Positions 34,307-44,700 of a stretch of 63,032 nt of DNA are shown here, piece after piece. Both the position numbers and the translations under genes were made by a program. The first letter of the stretch is position 1. The number at the start of each line of letters is the position of its first letter. Location of the stretch: positions 1-63,032 of the forward strand of contig REAB01000052.1 of the NCBI GenBank assembly GCA_004293645.1, given 5' to 3'. This stretch comes from Cytophagia bacterium. Lineage in GTDB: Bacteria > Bacteroidota > Bacteroidia > Cytophagales > Spirosomataceae. The notes beneath the pieces are model-generated. The model was given only the letters and a program-made list of their open reading frames with translations. It did not search any database and was not told the origin of the DNA.

Positions 34307-34640
34307 GTTTTTTTTGGGTAGCTCAGGTCGGAGACCTGATAATAGAAGCACGAGCGGGACGCTCGCGCTATCGAAGGTTTTTTTGGGTAGCTCAGGTCGG
34401 AGACTTGACAATAGAAGTACGAGCGGGACGCTCGCGCTATCGAATCTCGCGTGCCAGTACGAAGAAAGGTCTATTTTATATTGGGGTAGAGAATCGTTAA
34501 AGCCGATTTTGTTTGTTGTCATCGCTCCTGATGGCGCGAGTCTCTGGCTCGTGCCGCTTATTAAAAGGCTTCCAGCCGCTAAACTGCGACTGGAAGTCGC
34601 AAAATAGTCAGCATGAGCGAAGACGCTCGCGCTATCGGTT
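34307..34640. repeat. 69-bp tandem repeat, two copies plus fragments
   Basis: Starting with the G/T-rich lead before GGGTAGCTC, the unit occurs at about 34307-34375 and 34376-34444 (69-bp period). Each unit holds two small hairpins (AGGTC-GGA-GACCT in the first copy and GAGCG-GGA-CGCTC). A third partial copy (GACGCTCGCGCTATCG) lies near 34622-34638, and a separate palindrome (CTTCCAG / CTGGAAG) near 34568-34593. No gene in this stretch. Confidence 0.75.
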
Positions 34641-34700
34641 AGCTTACTTACCTCAAATTATGTTATAAAGCTACCATCTATATTACTATTCAAAGATTTA

Positions 34701-35215
34701 ATTAAAATATAATGTCTATTGATCAAAGACCCTCAATCGTTGATGAGAAAACACGTTTTGGAGACCTTGAAATTGACACCGTAATCGGAAAAAACCATCA
34801 AGGTGCTTTGTTAGAGTGAACAGTTTAGTTTGGATTAAATTACTTGATGGTAAGCATTCTGAACCTTTGACAGAAGCCACAATACAGGCTCTAATGCCTT
34901 TAAAACAACAAATTAAAACCATTACCGCTGATAGCAAAGAGTTTGCTCGACATCAAGAAATAGCAAAAGAACTCAACGTAAACTTTTATTTTGCCAAACC
35001 TTATCACTCATGGGAAAGAGGTGCAAATGAAAACACTAACGCGGGGCCGCCCGTGCGGATTGATTCGGCAATATTTTCCCAAAGGAAGCTCATTTGAAAA
35101 TATTACCCGTGAACAAGTAGCGGATGTTCAAAATAAACTTAATAACAGACCAAGAAAAAAATTAGGATACTTTTCTCCTAACGAATTTTATAAAATTAAT
35201 TTTTTGAAAAAATAC
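34701..35215 (+). pseudogene. Decayed IS30-family transposase
   Basis: Three frames together give the C-terminal half of an IS30 DDE transposase. Frame 1, from 34712: VDEKTRFGDLEIDTVIGKNH (first Asp), ending in TGA at about 34817. Frame 2: NSLVWIKLLDGKHSEPLTEA, then TADSKEFARHQEIAKELN (second Asp) and YHSWERGANENTN (Glu). Frame 3: GLIRQYFPKGSSFENIT then NNRPRKKLGYFSPNEFYK. The N-terminal about 150 residues are missing, a small deletion breaks frame 1 into 2, and a 16-bp insertion at 35041-35056 breaks frame 2 into 3. It cannot make active transposase. No terminal inverted repeats were identified. Confidence 0.88.
35041..35056. repeat. 16-bp GC-rich repeat inserted in the IS30 remnant
   Basis: Removing GCGGGGCCGCCCGTGC restores the expected NENTN-GLIRQY reading. 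The same 16 bases occur reverse-complemented at 24-39, with a near copy at 6523-6538. Confidence 0.7.
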
Positions 35216-35380
35216 CTGGGACACTGCTCAGCATTAAATTTTAATCACGTAAAAACGAAATTGGGTGGCCATTTTATGCCTGTTCGTCGCATCTTATTTT
35301 TGGTTTTATCTTACCTTTGGCATAATACCCTTATTTTTAGCCCCTAAACAAAAAACCGCGCTTTAAATTTCCGCCAAACT

Positions 35381-38164
35381 ATGTTGAAAAGTTTCTTTCA
35401 AACCCTGCTACTTGTTGCTGTTTTGGGTGTTCAATTGCTACAAGCCCAAAACATACCCTCGCCCAAAGCCCACTTTGGTTTTAATATTGGCGACGATTAT
35501 ATGTTGGCCAATTTTACCCAAACCGAGGCTTATTTTAAGCTCTTGGCCACCTCCGACCGCGTAAAAATGGTGAATATTGGCAAAACCGAAGAAGGCCGAG
35601 ACCAACCCATGCTCATCGTTACCTCGCCCGAAAACCACAAAAAATTGGCACGTTACCAAGAAATTTCGCAGCGATTGGCGCGGGCAGAAGGTCTTACTGA
35701 TGCGCAAGCGCGGGAGTTGGCCCAAGAAGGCAAAGCCGTGATTTGGATTGACGGCGGTATTCACTCGAGCGAAACCGTAGCTTGGATGCAACTCATCGAA
35801 ACGGCTTGGCAACTTGCCAGTAAAAACGACGCTGAAACAATGCGAATTTTGGACAAATTGGTCATTTTGATGGTGCACATCAACCCAGACGGTCAAGAAC
35901 TGATGGCCAACTGGTATATGAGAAACCCCACGCCCGAAAAACGCACCCTCGACCACCTGCCCAAACTCTACCAAAAATACGCTGGGCACGACAACAACCG
36001 CGATTTTTTTATGCTGCAACTCAAAGAAACGCAAAACGTGGCGCGGCAGTTGTTTGTAGATTGGATTCCGCAGATTATGTACAATCACCACCAGCGCGGC
36101 CCAGCGGGTTCAATTGTGGCGGGTCCTCCCTACCGCGACCCCTTCAATTATGTATTTGACCCACTGGTTATTACGGGCATTGATGCCGTAGGAGCGGCCA
36201 TGATAAATCGCCTCAATTTGGAAGGTAAACCTGGCTACACGCGCTTGGGCGGGTCGGTGTTTTCGACTTGGTACAACGGCGGCTTGCGCACCACTACTTA
36301 TTTTCACAATCAAATTGGCCTCTTGACCGAAATCATTGGTGGGCCAACACCTGAAACGGTGCCGTTGGTCCCCAATCGCCTGATTCCCAACAATAATACG
36401 CCGTTTCCTGTTACGCCCCAAAAATGGTATTTTAAGCAATCTATTGACTACTCGGTATCGTGCAATTATGCCGTGCTCGACTACGCCGCCCGTCAAAGCG
36501 ATGCCGTGCTGTTTAACATGTATGCCATGGGGCGCAATTCTATTTCGAGAGGAAGTAAAGATAACTGGATGCTCTCGCCCAAACGGGCCGATGCCATGAC
36601 GCAAGCCCAGAAAAACGATAAAACGACCAAGCCTGACTCTACCAATGCCGCCAACGACCCATTTGGAATGCGCGGCGGAATAGCCACCAAGTATTTTGAT
36701 GCGGTGATGAAAGACAGCGCCCAACGCGATGCCCGTGGCTACGTGGTATCGGCCAATCAACCCGATTTTGCCACCGCTACCAAGTTTATCAATGCCCTCA
36801 TCAGAACGGGCATTTTGGTCCACAAAGCTACCGCTGAGTTTGTGTTAAATGGCAAAAAATACCCCGCTGGTTCGTACATTGTCAAAACCAACCAGGCGTT
36901 TCGTCCGCACGTGCTAGATCTGTTTGAGCCGCAAGACCACCCCAACGATTTTGCCTATCCAGGCGGCCCGCCCATTCGACCTTACGATGCGGCTGGTTGG
37001 ACGTTGGCCTACCAAATGAATGTACAGTTTGACCGACTCCTCACCGATTTTACGGGTCCTTTTGAAGCCATTCCGTACGGCCAACTCCAAGCCACAATTG
37101 GGCAAGTGGCAACCGCCACAAGCGGCGGCTACGTACTCAGCGCCCAAGCCAACAACGCCATTTTGGCGGTGAATGAACTATTGGCGGCGGGCGCGGAGGT
37201 GTATCGTTTGCCCAAAGGACTCAGCGGAGGCACTGTGGCAGCAGGCTCTTTTTATGTGCCTGCTGCGGCCAAAACCAAAGGCTTGGTAGAAAAAATAGCC
37301 AAAGACCACGGCCTCGATGTTCAAGGCGTAGCCAAGCGTCCTGCCAAAGAATGGTTGACCAAGGTGTCGCCGCTGCGCATTGCGCTTTGGGACACTTACG
37401 GCGGCTCCATGCCTTCGGGTTGGGTGCGGTTGTTGTTGGAGCAATACCGTTTTCCGTTCAAAGTAATTTACGCCCCCGATATTGACAAAGGCAATCTCCG
37501 CAGCCAGTACGATGCCATTGTATTCGTAACGCGGGCCATTCCAGCGATGGCAAGCAGCAACCGCGAAAACGACATATTTAGTCTCTACGGAAGCCGCGAC
37601 CCAAAAGCGGAGGAAATTCCCGAAGAATTTCGGCCGTGGTTGGGCAAAATAACGGGCGAAAAGTCGGTGCCCCAACTCAAAAAATTCTTGGAAGAGGGCG
37701 GGCGCATCGTTACCATTGGCAGCAGTGCCAACTTGGCCTATCATTTGGGATTACCCGTTAAAAACGCCCTCGTTGAAATGACAAATGCAGGAGTCGAACG
37801 CCCATTGGCTTCCGAAAAATATTACATTCCAGGCAGTTTGCTCCGCGCCAGTTTAGACTCTACGCAGTCCGCTACTTGGGGAATGTCGCCCCAAACCGAC
37901 GTATATTTTGATGCCAGCCCCGTGTTTAAAATTGCGCCCGATGCCCTCACCAAAGGTACCGTAAAGCCTTTGATGTGGTTTTCGAGCAACAAACCCCTGC
38001 GTAGCGGTTGGGCGTGGGGGCAAGCCTATTTACAAGACGGTATAGCAGCCTTTGAAGCACCCGTGGGTGCGGGCAAACTCACTGTGTTTGGTCCCGAAAT
38101 TACGTTTAGGGCGCAGTCGCAGGGTACGTTCAAACTCCTTTTCAATCAATTATACGGTGAATAA
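35381..38164 (+). CDS. M14 family zinc carboxypeptidase
   Basis: A 927-aa secreted peptidase of the M14 family. Signal peptide to about residue 22 (QLLQAQ). The zinc motif H-x-x-E is His128-Glu131 in GGIHSSETV; VHINPDGQELMANW follows, and the NHHQRGP segment probably supplies the third ligand region. About 500 residues beyond the catalytic domain (from about 440) include a glutamine-amidotransferase-like or beta-rich part (LRIALWDTYGGSMPSGWVR, GGRIVTIGSSANLAYHLGLP) often seen in this long subgroup. TACCTTTG at 35312-35319 is a possible -7 box. The gene stands alone. Confidence 0.9.
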   Translation: MLKSFFQTLLLVAVLGVQLLQAQNIPSPKAHFGFNIGDDYMLANFTQTEAYFKLLATSDRVKMVNIGKTEEGRDQPMLIVTSPENHKKLARYQEISQRLARAEGLTDAQARELAQEGKAVIWIDGGIHSSETVAWMQLIETAWQLASKNDAETMRILDKLVILMVHINPDGQELMANWYMRNPTPEKRTLDHLPKLYQKYAGHDNNRDFFMLQLKETQNVARQLFVDWIPQIMYNHHQRGPAGSIVAGPPYRDPFNYVFDPLVITGIDAVGAAMINRLNLEGKPGYTRLGGSVFSTWYNGGLRTTTYFHNQIGLLTEIIGGPTPETVPLVPNRLIPNNNTPFPVTPQKWYFKQSIDYSVSCNYAVLDYAARQSDAVLFNMYAMGRNSISRGSKDNWMLSPKRADAMTQAQKNDKTTKPDSTNAANDPFGMRGGIATKYFDAVMKDSAQRDARGYVVSANQPDFATATKFINALIRTGILVHKATAEFVLNGKKYPAGSYIVKTNQAFRPHVLDLFEPQDHPNDFAYPGGPPIRPYDAAGWTLAYQMNVQFDRLLTDFTGPFEAIPYGQLQATIGQVATATSGGYVLSAQANNAILAVNELLAAGAEVYRLPKGLSGGTVAAGSFYVPAAAKTKGLVEKIAKDHGLDVQGVAKRPAKEWLTKVSPLRIALWDTYGGSMPSGWVRLLLEQYRFPFKVIYAPDIDKGNLRSQYDAIVFVTRAIPAMASSNRENDIFSLYGSRDPKAEEIPEEFRPWLGKITGEKSVPQLKKFLEEGGRIVTIGSSANLAYHLGLPVKNALVEMTNAGVERPLASEKYYIPGSLLRASLDSTQSATWGMSPQTDVYFDASPVFKIAPDALTKGTVKPLMWFSSNKPLRSGWAWGQAYLQDGIAAFEAPVGAGKLTVFGPEITFRAQSQGTFKLLFNQLYGE

Positions 38165-38181
38165 AATGGTCATTGGGGAAT

Positions 38182-38228
38182 TTGTCGTAGAAATAGGTTG
38201 ACCACAAATCAACCTATTTCTATGACAA
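38182..38228. terminator. 20-bp hairpin after the M14 gene
   Basis: Arms 38182-38201 and 38209-38228 pair at 19 of 20 positions plus a G-T pair, with a 7-nt loop. There is no T-tract, so this may be an RNA-stability or termination element for the peptidase mRNA. Confidence 0.5.
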
Positions 38229-38244
38229 GTAAAATTTCAAAAAT

Positions 38245-38325
38245 GGTAACTACTTGCGCGTAATTATTTGTAATTACAGTAATTTGCTGTAATTGTTTGT
38301 AATTACAGTAATTTGCTGTAATTCG
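38245..38325. repeat. AT-rich repeat (ACAGTAATTTGCTGTAATT), tandem
   Basis: Two tandem copies of an ATTACAGTAATTTGCTGTAA unit. The reverse complement matches much of 52-100 at the window edge. The gap before the VWA gene holds nothing else recognisable. Confidence 0.65.
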
Positions 38326-38447
38326 TTTTTTATCAATCTATTACTATCAAATTACCCTTTATTACAAATCAAAAATAATATAATGGCGGCCAACCGCCTA
38401 TTTCTGCCCAACTACTTATTTTCCTAATTTTACCTTTTTACTTACGC

Positions 38448-39467
38448 ATGTGGGACTGGTTTTCGGCAGAATGGTTTACGATTCAAAAATTCCGCGCTTT
38501 TACGTGGGTTGATGTGTATTACTTATACGGCATTGCGGCCGTGCCAGTTGTGCTTTGGCTTCGGGTGGTATTCAAAGGCCCCATTCAGCGTTTCAATATC
38601 TCTTTTGTGAAGGGTGAAACCCCCACCGAGTGGTCGAGTGGGCTGCGTTGGCTGTTTCCTGTTGCCATGTTTTTGGCTATTAGTATGATTTTGGTGGCAT
38701 TGGCGCGCCCGCAAATAGTACGTATGTTGGCCGAGCAAGATGCCGAAGTAATAGATATTGTGCTGGCCTTGGATATTTCGGATTCGATGCGCGAAACCGA
38801 CCTTAAACCCACCCGACTGGCCGCCGCCAAAACCGTAGCCAAGGGTTTTATTGGCGGGCGTTTGCAAGACCAGATCGGCTTAGTGGTATTTGCGGGTGAG
38901 GCTTTTACACTTTGCCCACTCACCAACGACTATGACCTGCTCTACGGTTACATTGACGACATCAGCCCCGACCGTATTGCGGTGGCGGGTTCGGCCATTG
39001 GGAGTGCTTTGGCGGTGTGTATCAATCGTTTGCGGGAGAGTCAAGCCCGCTCAAAAGTGGTTATTTTGTTGAGCGATGGCGAAAGCAACGCGGGCAACTT
39101 AACGCCCATTACGGCCGCCAAACTGGCCAAAGCATTTGGGGTACGCGTTTATACCATTGCCATTGGCAAGGCCACCAGTATTCAAAAAATACTGACCGAC
39201 TCCACGCAAGTAGCTGCCACCACCGACGAAAATACCTTGCAACAAATTGCAAACTCGACCAATGGGCGTTTTTATCGGGCTTTGGACAGTGCTACTTTGC
39301 AGCAAATTTTTGGGCAAATCAACCGCTTAGAACGGGTCAAAGTTAAAACCCGCCGCTACCAAGAAGTAAAAGACTACTATCGCGTTTATCTCAACTGGGG
39401 CATGGTTTTTTTGTTGATTGCGCTGTTTTTGAAGGTTATTTTTGTGGCCAATGTGTTGGAGGACTAA
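38448..39467 (+). CDS. BatA-like VWA-domain membrane protein
   Basis: A 339-aa inner-membrane protein: a transmembrane helix near residues 20-40, a second at about 68-88 (WLFPVAMFLAISMILVAL), a von Willebrand A domain from about 100, and a C-terminal helix (MVFLLIALFLKVIFVANVL). The MIDAS motif D109-I-S-D-S is intact (LDISDSM), with Thr and Asp ligands further on (CPLTNDYD, LLSDGESNAG). This matches BatA of Bacteroides aerotolerance-type operons, which usually includes a MoxR ATPase; here MoxR is distant. Its last 4 bp overlap the converging DUF3857 gene. Confidence 0.9.
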   Translation: MWDWFSAEWFTIQKFRAFTWVDVYYLYGIAAVPVVLWLRVVFKGPIQRFNISFVKGETPTEWSSGLRWLFPVAMFLAISMILVALARPQIVRMLAEQDAEVIDIVLALDISDSMRETDLKPTRLAAAKTVAKGFIGGRLQDQIGLVVFAGEAFTLCPLTNDYDLLYGYIDDISPDRIAVAGSAIGSALAVCINRLRESQARSKVVILLSDGESNAGNLTPITAAKLAKAFGVRVYTIAIGKATSIQKILTDSTQVAATTDENTLQQIANSTNGRFYRALDSATLQQIFGQINRLERVKVKTRRYQEVKDYYRVYLNWGMVFLLIALFLKVIFVANVLED

Positions 39468-41401
39468 CGTTTTTTGAGCGAAATAACCTCGCTGTACGCC
39501 TCATTGAGGGCGGCTACCATTTTATTCCATTCGCCAAAACTGCCTGTTTTTACGAGCAAAGTGTTGAGCAACAATTTATTGCGTACCACAATTTGGCTGT
39601 TTTTTTGTTCGTAACTAATCTGAAACCCAAATTCAGGGTTTGAAAAAGCAACGTTGGGGGGTAGGTTCGTAACGTCGTAGCCAGCAGGAACGGGCAACAC
39701 CGTAATGTTTTCTTCTATTTGTTGGTAGTTGTATTTCCAATCGTTGCGGCGGGGGTCCTCAATGCGTCGCTCAGCCCAAGTGCGCGTGAGATGTGGGTTA
39801 ATAAAAAGCTCATTGCCAACTTGTTGCACGTAGTCGGGTACGCGAAACGCGTAGTTGAATTGGAGCGGTGCGTCGCGCTCGTCGAGTGGGGTTCTGGCTA
39901 TTTTTTCTAACGCACTTTTATTGGAGCCTCTACTAAAATAAGCCTTGTAATACTCGTTTTGCTGTGGCTCGGAGCGGTATTGCAGCACCGATTTCATGTA
40001 GGTTTTGTACAATCCTTCAAAGCGGCAATTGCCTTGTCCTTGGAGCGTGCGGTTGTCGTAGCGCAACACCACCGAGTCGCGTTTGGTGTTTTGGTGGGCC
40101 GCCACCACGGGTACTTGCACTATTTCGTAGTCGTTTTCGGCGGTCATTACCAGCGCTTCTTTTCCTTGAATGTGCGACGTTGGCAACCCAAAATCAATGC
40201 GGTCGTCGGTAGCGTCCAAAAACTGCCACTGGCCGTTGCGTTTTATCGCCGCAATCATGTGGTTATCAACGGCCATAGAAGGGTTTTCGGCGTAGCGAAA
40301 CGGAATATCACGCGTGCCAATCCATGCCAAATAAGCGGGTACGTTGGCCACTTTGAGCATGGCCGTAATGAGGCTCGCCATGTCTTTGCAATCGCCGTAG
40401 CGTTTGCGGCACACGTCGGCGGCTTGGCGCGGCACAAAACCACCCAAGCCCTCTTCAAAGGCAATATACTTGACGCGGTCTTGCACCCAATAATATACCG
40501 CTTTCACTTTTTCGAGGTCAGTTTTGCCGCGCGTCAGCGAGTCCACGAGCGTTTTAATTTGTGGGTCGGTTTGTTGGTTGAGGTCTTTTACCAAACCTTT
40601 ATAAAACGCAAACAACTTGGGTATGTCGCCAAGTATTTCGGTTTTTTGGCCATTGATGGTGTAATTTTCGACAAACAAAAAAACCTGCGGCACGTAATGC
40701 CGAAACGAAAGCGACTCGTTTTCGATGGGGTAGGCTTTTAAGTTTTGGGCTTTCCAACTGTAAGTGGTACTGCCGTTTTGCGTGGTTTGCTTGAACAAAA
40801 TGCCCTTGGTGTCGCCAAAAGTTTTGTACGAAATCTTTACTTCGGCAGGAAACGTAACCGAAAACTCGGCATTGATGATGGGCATGTAGTTGCCAAACGC
40901 AAAACCCGACAACATATACGGATTTTTGAGGCGTTCGCGGTACGACAGTGCACCAATACCCCCCTGCTTGGCAGCTGGAAAAGTGAGTTTTTTGACAAAC
41001 ATATCGTCAAAAAAAATGCCTCCCCCAGGCGACGGTTTCTCGGTTTTGATGTCATCAACCACAATTTTTTTAAAGCCTGCCTTGTCGGGAACAAACGAAA
41101 CGGCCTGTATATCAGCTATTTCTTGAAACGCCTCCGAGTAATAAATCCGCTCGTCTGCCCAGTTGCTGGCACGTTCGTCCAAAAACACCCGCTCGTCTTT
41201 GTGCAGCACGTCTATTTGCAATTGGCCGTTCACGATGGCCACTTTTACCTGCTCCGAACGGGTCAGATAAGCCATTTCATCATTGGGAAACTTGGCTTTG
41301 ATTTGCGCTACATTCACCTTTTGGGCAAACGAAAAAAAGGGGAGTAACGTCGAAAAATAGATTGAAACCGTAATTTTAAGGAGCAAAAATAAAATACGCA
41401 T
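39464..41401 (-). CDS. DUF3857 and transglutaminase-like protein
   Basis: A 645-aa exported protein. N-terminal signal (residues 1-26, FFSFAQ), DUF3857 beta-sandwich (about 55-230), then a transglutaminase-like domain with Cys338 (KRYGDCKDMASLI), His in SMAVDNHMIAA and Asp in QFLDATDDRIDFG, so a Cys-His-Asp triad is present. A beta-rich C-terminal domain follows. Such proteins are common in Bacteroidota, are periplasmic and of unknown substrate. It ends 4 bp inside the BatA-like gene on the other strand, so the two mRNAs could pair at their ends. Confidence 0.9.
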   Translation of the reverse strand: MRILFLLLKITVSIYFSTLLPFFSFAQKVNVAQIKAKFPNDEMAYLTRSEQVKVAIVNGQLQIDVLHKDERVFLDERASNWADERIYYSEAFQEIADIQAVSFVPDKAGFKKIVVDDIKTEKPSPGGGIFFDDMFVKKLTFPAAKQGGIGALSYRERLKNPYMLSGFAFGNYMPIINAEFSVTFPAEVKISYKTFGDTKGILFKQTTQNGSTTYSWKAQNLKAYPIENESLSFRHYVPQVFLFVENYTINGQKTEILGDIPKLFAFYKGLVKDLNQQTDPQIKTLVDSLTRGKTDLEKVKAVYYWVQDRVKYIAFEEGLGGFVPRQAADVCRKRYGDCKDMASLITAMLKVANVPAYLAWIGTRDIPFRYAENPSMAVDNHMIAAIKRNGQWQFLDATDDRIDFGLPTSHIQGKEALVMTAENDYEIVQVPVVAAHQNTKRDSVVLRYDNRTLQGQGNCRFEGLYKTYMKSVLQYRSEPQQNEYYKAYFSRGSNKSALEKIARTPLDERDAPLQFNYAFRVPDYVQQVGNELFINPHLTRTWAERRIEDPRRNDWKYNYQQIEENITVLPVPAGYDVTNLPPNVAFSNPEFGFQISYEQKNSQIVVRNKLLLNTLLVKTGSFGEWNKMVAALNEAYSEVISLKKR

Positions 41402-41424
41402 GGTTGGGGTGCTGTAATGTGAGG

Positions 41425-41688
41425 CTAAGATGAATGATAATTTGGATTAAACCAAGCCATGTGAATGGGGGTTTCGAGCTGTGTTCCGTTTAAGATTTTG
41501 AACGCTTGCCTGCCTTCGTTCACAAGCCCTAAGCTTTCATAGAAACGAACGTTTTTCTGGTTGTGTTCCCGCACATACAGTTCAATGCGCAAAATGTGGC
41601 AATATTGTTCGGTTATCGTTTTCCAGAATGTTTCAAACAGGCTCCTCTCAACACCGCGCCCGTGGTAATGCGGGTGATTGATTTCCAT
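41425..41688 (-). pseudogene. 5'-truncated GNAT acetyltransferase
   Basis: An 87-codon frame with the acetyl-CoA-binding motif A (YHGRGVERSLFETFWKT) and the C-terminal strands (RIELYVREHNQKNVRFYESL, GLVNEGRQ). A complete GNAT domain needs about 60-70 more residues before motif A, and these are missing: only 28 bp separate the frame from the alpha-2-macroglobulin gene. It is most likely a remnant, though a short expressed product is possible. Confidence 0.65.
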
Positions 41689-41716
41689 TTGTAGGTTTAA
41701 TTTTCTGTCAAAAAGA

Positions 41717-44700
41717 CTACTCCACTTTTACTTTGCCCCCGCCAGAATAGCTGCGATACTCGCCCGAATACATGGCATCGGCACTGACTGGCCCCAGCGC
41801 GAATGTGCCTTTGGTAATAACCCGCACCAAATAATAAAACGTTTTTTCGGTGGCTGTGGCGGAGGTGTAATAATTGATGCGGTCGTCGCGTAGGTCAAAG
41901 TGGTCGGGAACGGTGGCCGTTTTTATCCAGGGCATATCGCGGGGCTCGGTAAGGCGTGGGTTTTCTATTTCAAAAGCGGCGGGCAGCAAGTCGGTTACTA
42001 CCACGTTTTCGACGGGCGTGCCAGCGGTGCTACTCAACGTTATCTTAACCACCACCAAGTCGTTTTGTTTGAAGCTACTCATGGGTTGCCCAAATCTATT
42101 CAAAAACTGCTTGCGCACGCGCAAGTTTGCGTCTTCTTCTACGTAGCCGCCCGTGGCACTGAGTCCTTCGGTTTGGGCAAACCAGTAGAGCGAGCCTTTG
42201 CCAGAAGCAGCCCCCAACCCCCGGAGGGGGCTATTTGTGTTGATTGCCAAATCTTTGCCATCAAATTGATATACTTTGTTATCTACGGTAATTTTTGCCG
42301 TTACGGTGCTGTTGGCGTTTTTCTTGGCCAATTTTCCCAATGCCAAAAATGCAAATGAGGCTTCTTGGGTGCTCAAATAGGCCGTAGCGTTGAGTGCTTG
42401 CGACAATTGGCGTGCCAAAACGGGAATTTGCAAGTCGTTGGGGTCGGTTTCGATGAGCGTATTCAGCACCAGCGCCAGGTTCAAGATGGGAGAAGAACCC
42501 AACCGCGCAGCCCCTGATGGGGGAGCTATTTTCTTTTGGAAGAAGGGCTTTAAGCCCCCATCGGGGGTTTGGGGGCTCCCTATTTGTTTGAATGCTGCCG
42601 TCAGCAAATAGCGGCTGTCGTTGGTCAGTAAATTGTTGTTTTGTTTGTAATAATTCATGCTGGCGCGGTTGGGTTTGCCCGCCATACTCAGCACATAAAG
42701 CGAATAAATGGCCGACCGACTGGCTACTTGCTGCGCCACGTAGCTGCCCGATTCGCTGTAAACCAGTTCTGTTTCGAGGGCGGGGGCATTGGTTTTGGTG
42801 GTGAGGTAGTCTATCATTTTGCCCAAACTCGACGTACTGACTTCAAAACCAGCGCGTTGGGCTTCGAGCAAAAAATGCGTGGCATAGGCAGTACCCCACC
42901 AGCTTTCGTCGGTGGTGGCAGGCCAATAGCTGACCGCGCCGTTGAAAAGCTGCATGGCTTCAACTTTCTGAATGGCCGCTTGTACGTTGAATGTCGGGTT
43001 AAAATCACTGTCGCCCGTTTTGACCATGTACGTGCTGGTTTTGAGCAACTTGGCCAAGTCGGTAAAATAAATTTGCGGAAAAGCCTTTGAAATGGTTTGC
43101 TCCACGCAGCCGTGTGGGTAGCCCAGTAGGTAGTCGAGGGCTTTGGCGTATTGCACCAGTGGCGAACGGCTCAACACCAATCGGCTTTTGACGGTGCTTG
43201 GTATAAACCCGTTGTTGGTTAAGTCAATGGTGGCATTGCTGCCGCCCGCTATCATGCCCGACTGCGCTGTTTTGAGCAACGACGTGGCAGGCCGTACCGT
43301 TAGTTCGGTTTTTTCGGTAAATTTTTCCTTGCCGTTGTTCACGGTTATGGTTACGGTGCCGTTGCCCATCGCTTGCGCGGCTTTGATGGTAAAATTGGTG
43401 CGGCTCTCTTTTTCGGGGGCAATGGATAAGTTTTGAGTTTTAATGGCCGAGTTTTGCGTTAAGTTTCCGCCCACATTCACCGAAACGCTGACATTGACGG
43501 GTTTCTTTTCGGTGTTGCTAATATTGACAGGTACAATCACTTCGTCGTCGGGGCTTAAAAAGCGGGGCAAGGCCGTCGAAATCACAATGGGGTCGGCTAC
43601 TTTCATGTTTTTATTGGCCGACCCAAACGCGTTGTCTTTGTAAGCCACGGCCATGATGCGTAAATCGCCGCTAAATTGCGGTACTTCTACCTCAAACTCG
43701 GCCTCGCCGCTCAGACCGGTATTGAGCGTCCCCGACCAAAAAGCCACCAAATTTACGCGGCCATTGGAGAGCGGATTGACGCGTTTTTCGAGGTCGTAGC
43801 CGTCGCCACCTGTGCTACTAACCGAGGCCAACGACAACTCTGGAAACAACAGTTGGTACAAATCGTGGCTGCCCACTTCGAGTGCGCGTTTCTGATAAAA
43901 AAAGCCGTGAATATCGGGCGTTTGGTAGTTTTTGATTTGCAAAATTCCTTCGTCCACCACCGCAATTGTTACTTGGGCATTGCGGGCGGCGCGTACTTTG
44001 ATGGTTTGCTTGGTTTTGGAGCGCGATTTTTCGACGGCCACAATCTCGACGGGCATTTTGGTGTCGGGGTCTTCTACGGGTACGGGCGCAAAACCGTGCG
44101 CCACCGTGAGCGGCAGGGCAGAATTGTCCAACGCCCGAATGAGCGTAGCCGTAACGTAAGCATTGGGCAGGTGGTCGTCGGTGATGGTAAACTGAAACTC
44201 CGCCGACTGACTGTCGGTGTCTATGTATTTGTATTCCAGTACTTTATTGCGCTCTACGCTCACGAGTAGTTTACCTTTAAACGGCGTTTTGAAGAGCACA
44301 GTGGCTTTTTCGCCTATTTGGTATTTGGGTTTGTCAAACTCCATCAAGACTTGGCCTTCGTTGCTTACTTCAAACGACGAGGCGGCCGTGCTGCCCCAGC
44401 CGTAGGCATAAAACGATGCCACCGAGTAGCCCATTGCGCCCACGCGCCGCACCCGCACTTCATACTCGCCCGACACCGTTGGGACATACCGCACCTCGCC
44501 CTTGCCACCTGCCAGATTCGCCACGTTGCTGTACACCACTTTTTCGCGTTTTTTGGAAGCGTAGCGCAGTTGATTTTCTATTCGCTCTACCACCGTGAGG
44601 TATTCAATGCGTACTATTTCTACTTGGGCAGTGGCAGTTTTGGGGTTGGCATCTTTGTCGAGGGCTACCAATGCAATAGGCAGCGGCGCGTTCAAACCCA

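Noticed and set aside
34307..34444. CRISPR-like repeats
   Set aside because: Only two adjacent 69-bp units with no variable spacers of constant length.
39959..40741. 260-codon frame opposite the DUF3857 gene
   Set aside because: No motif, unusual composition, and the minus-strand frame carries a clear transglutaminase triad.
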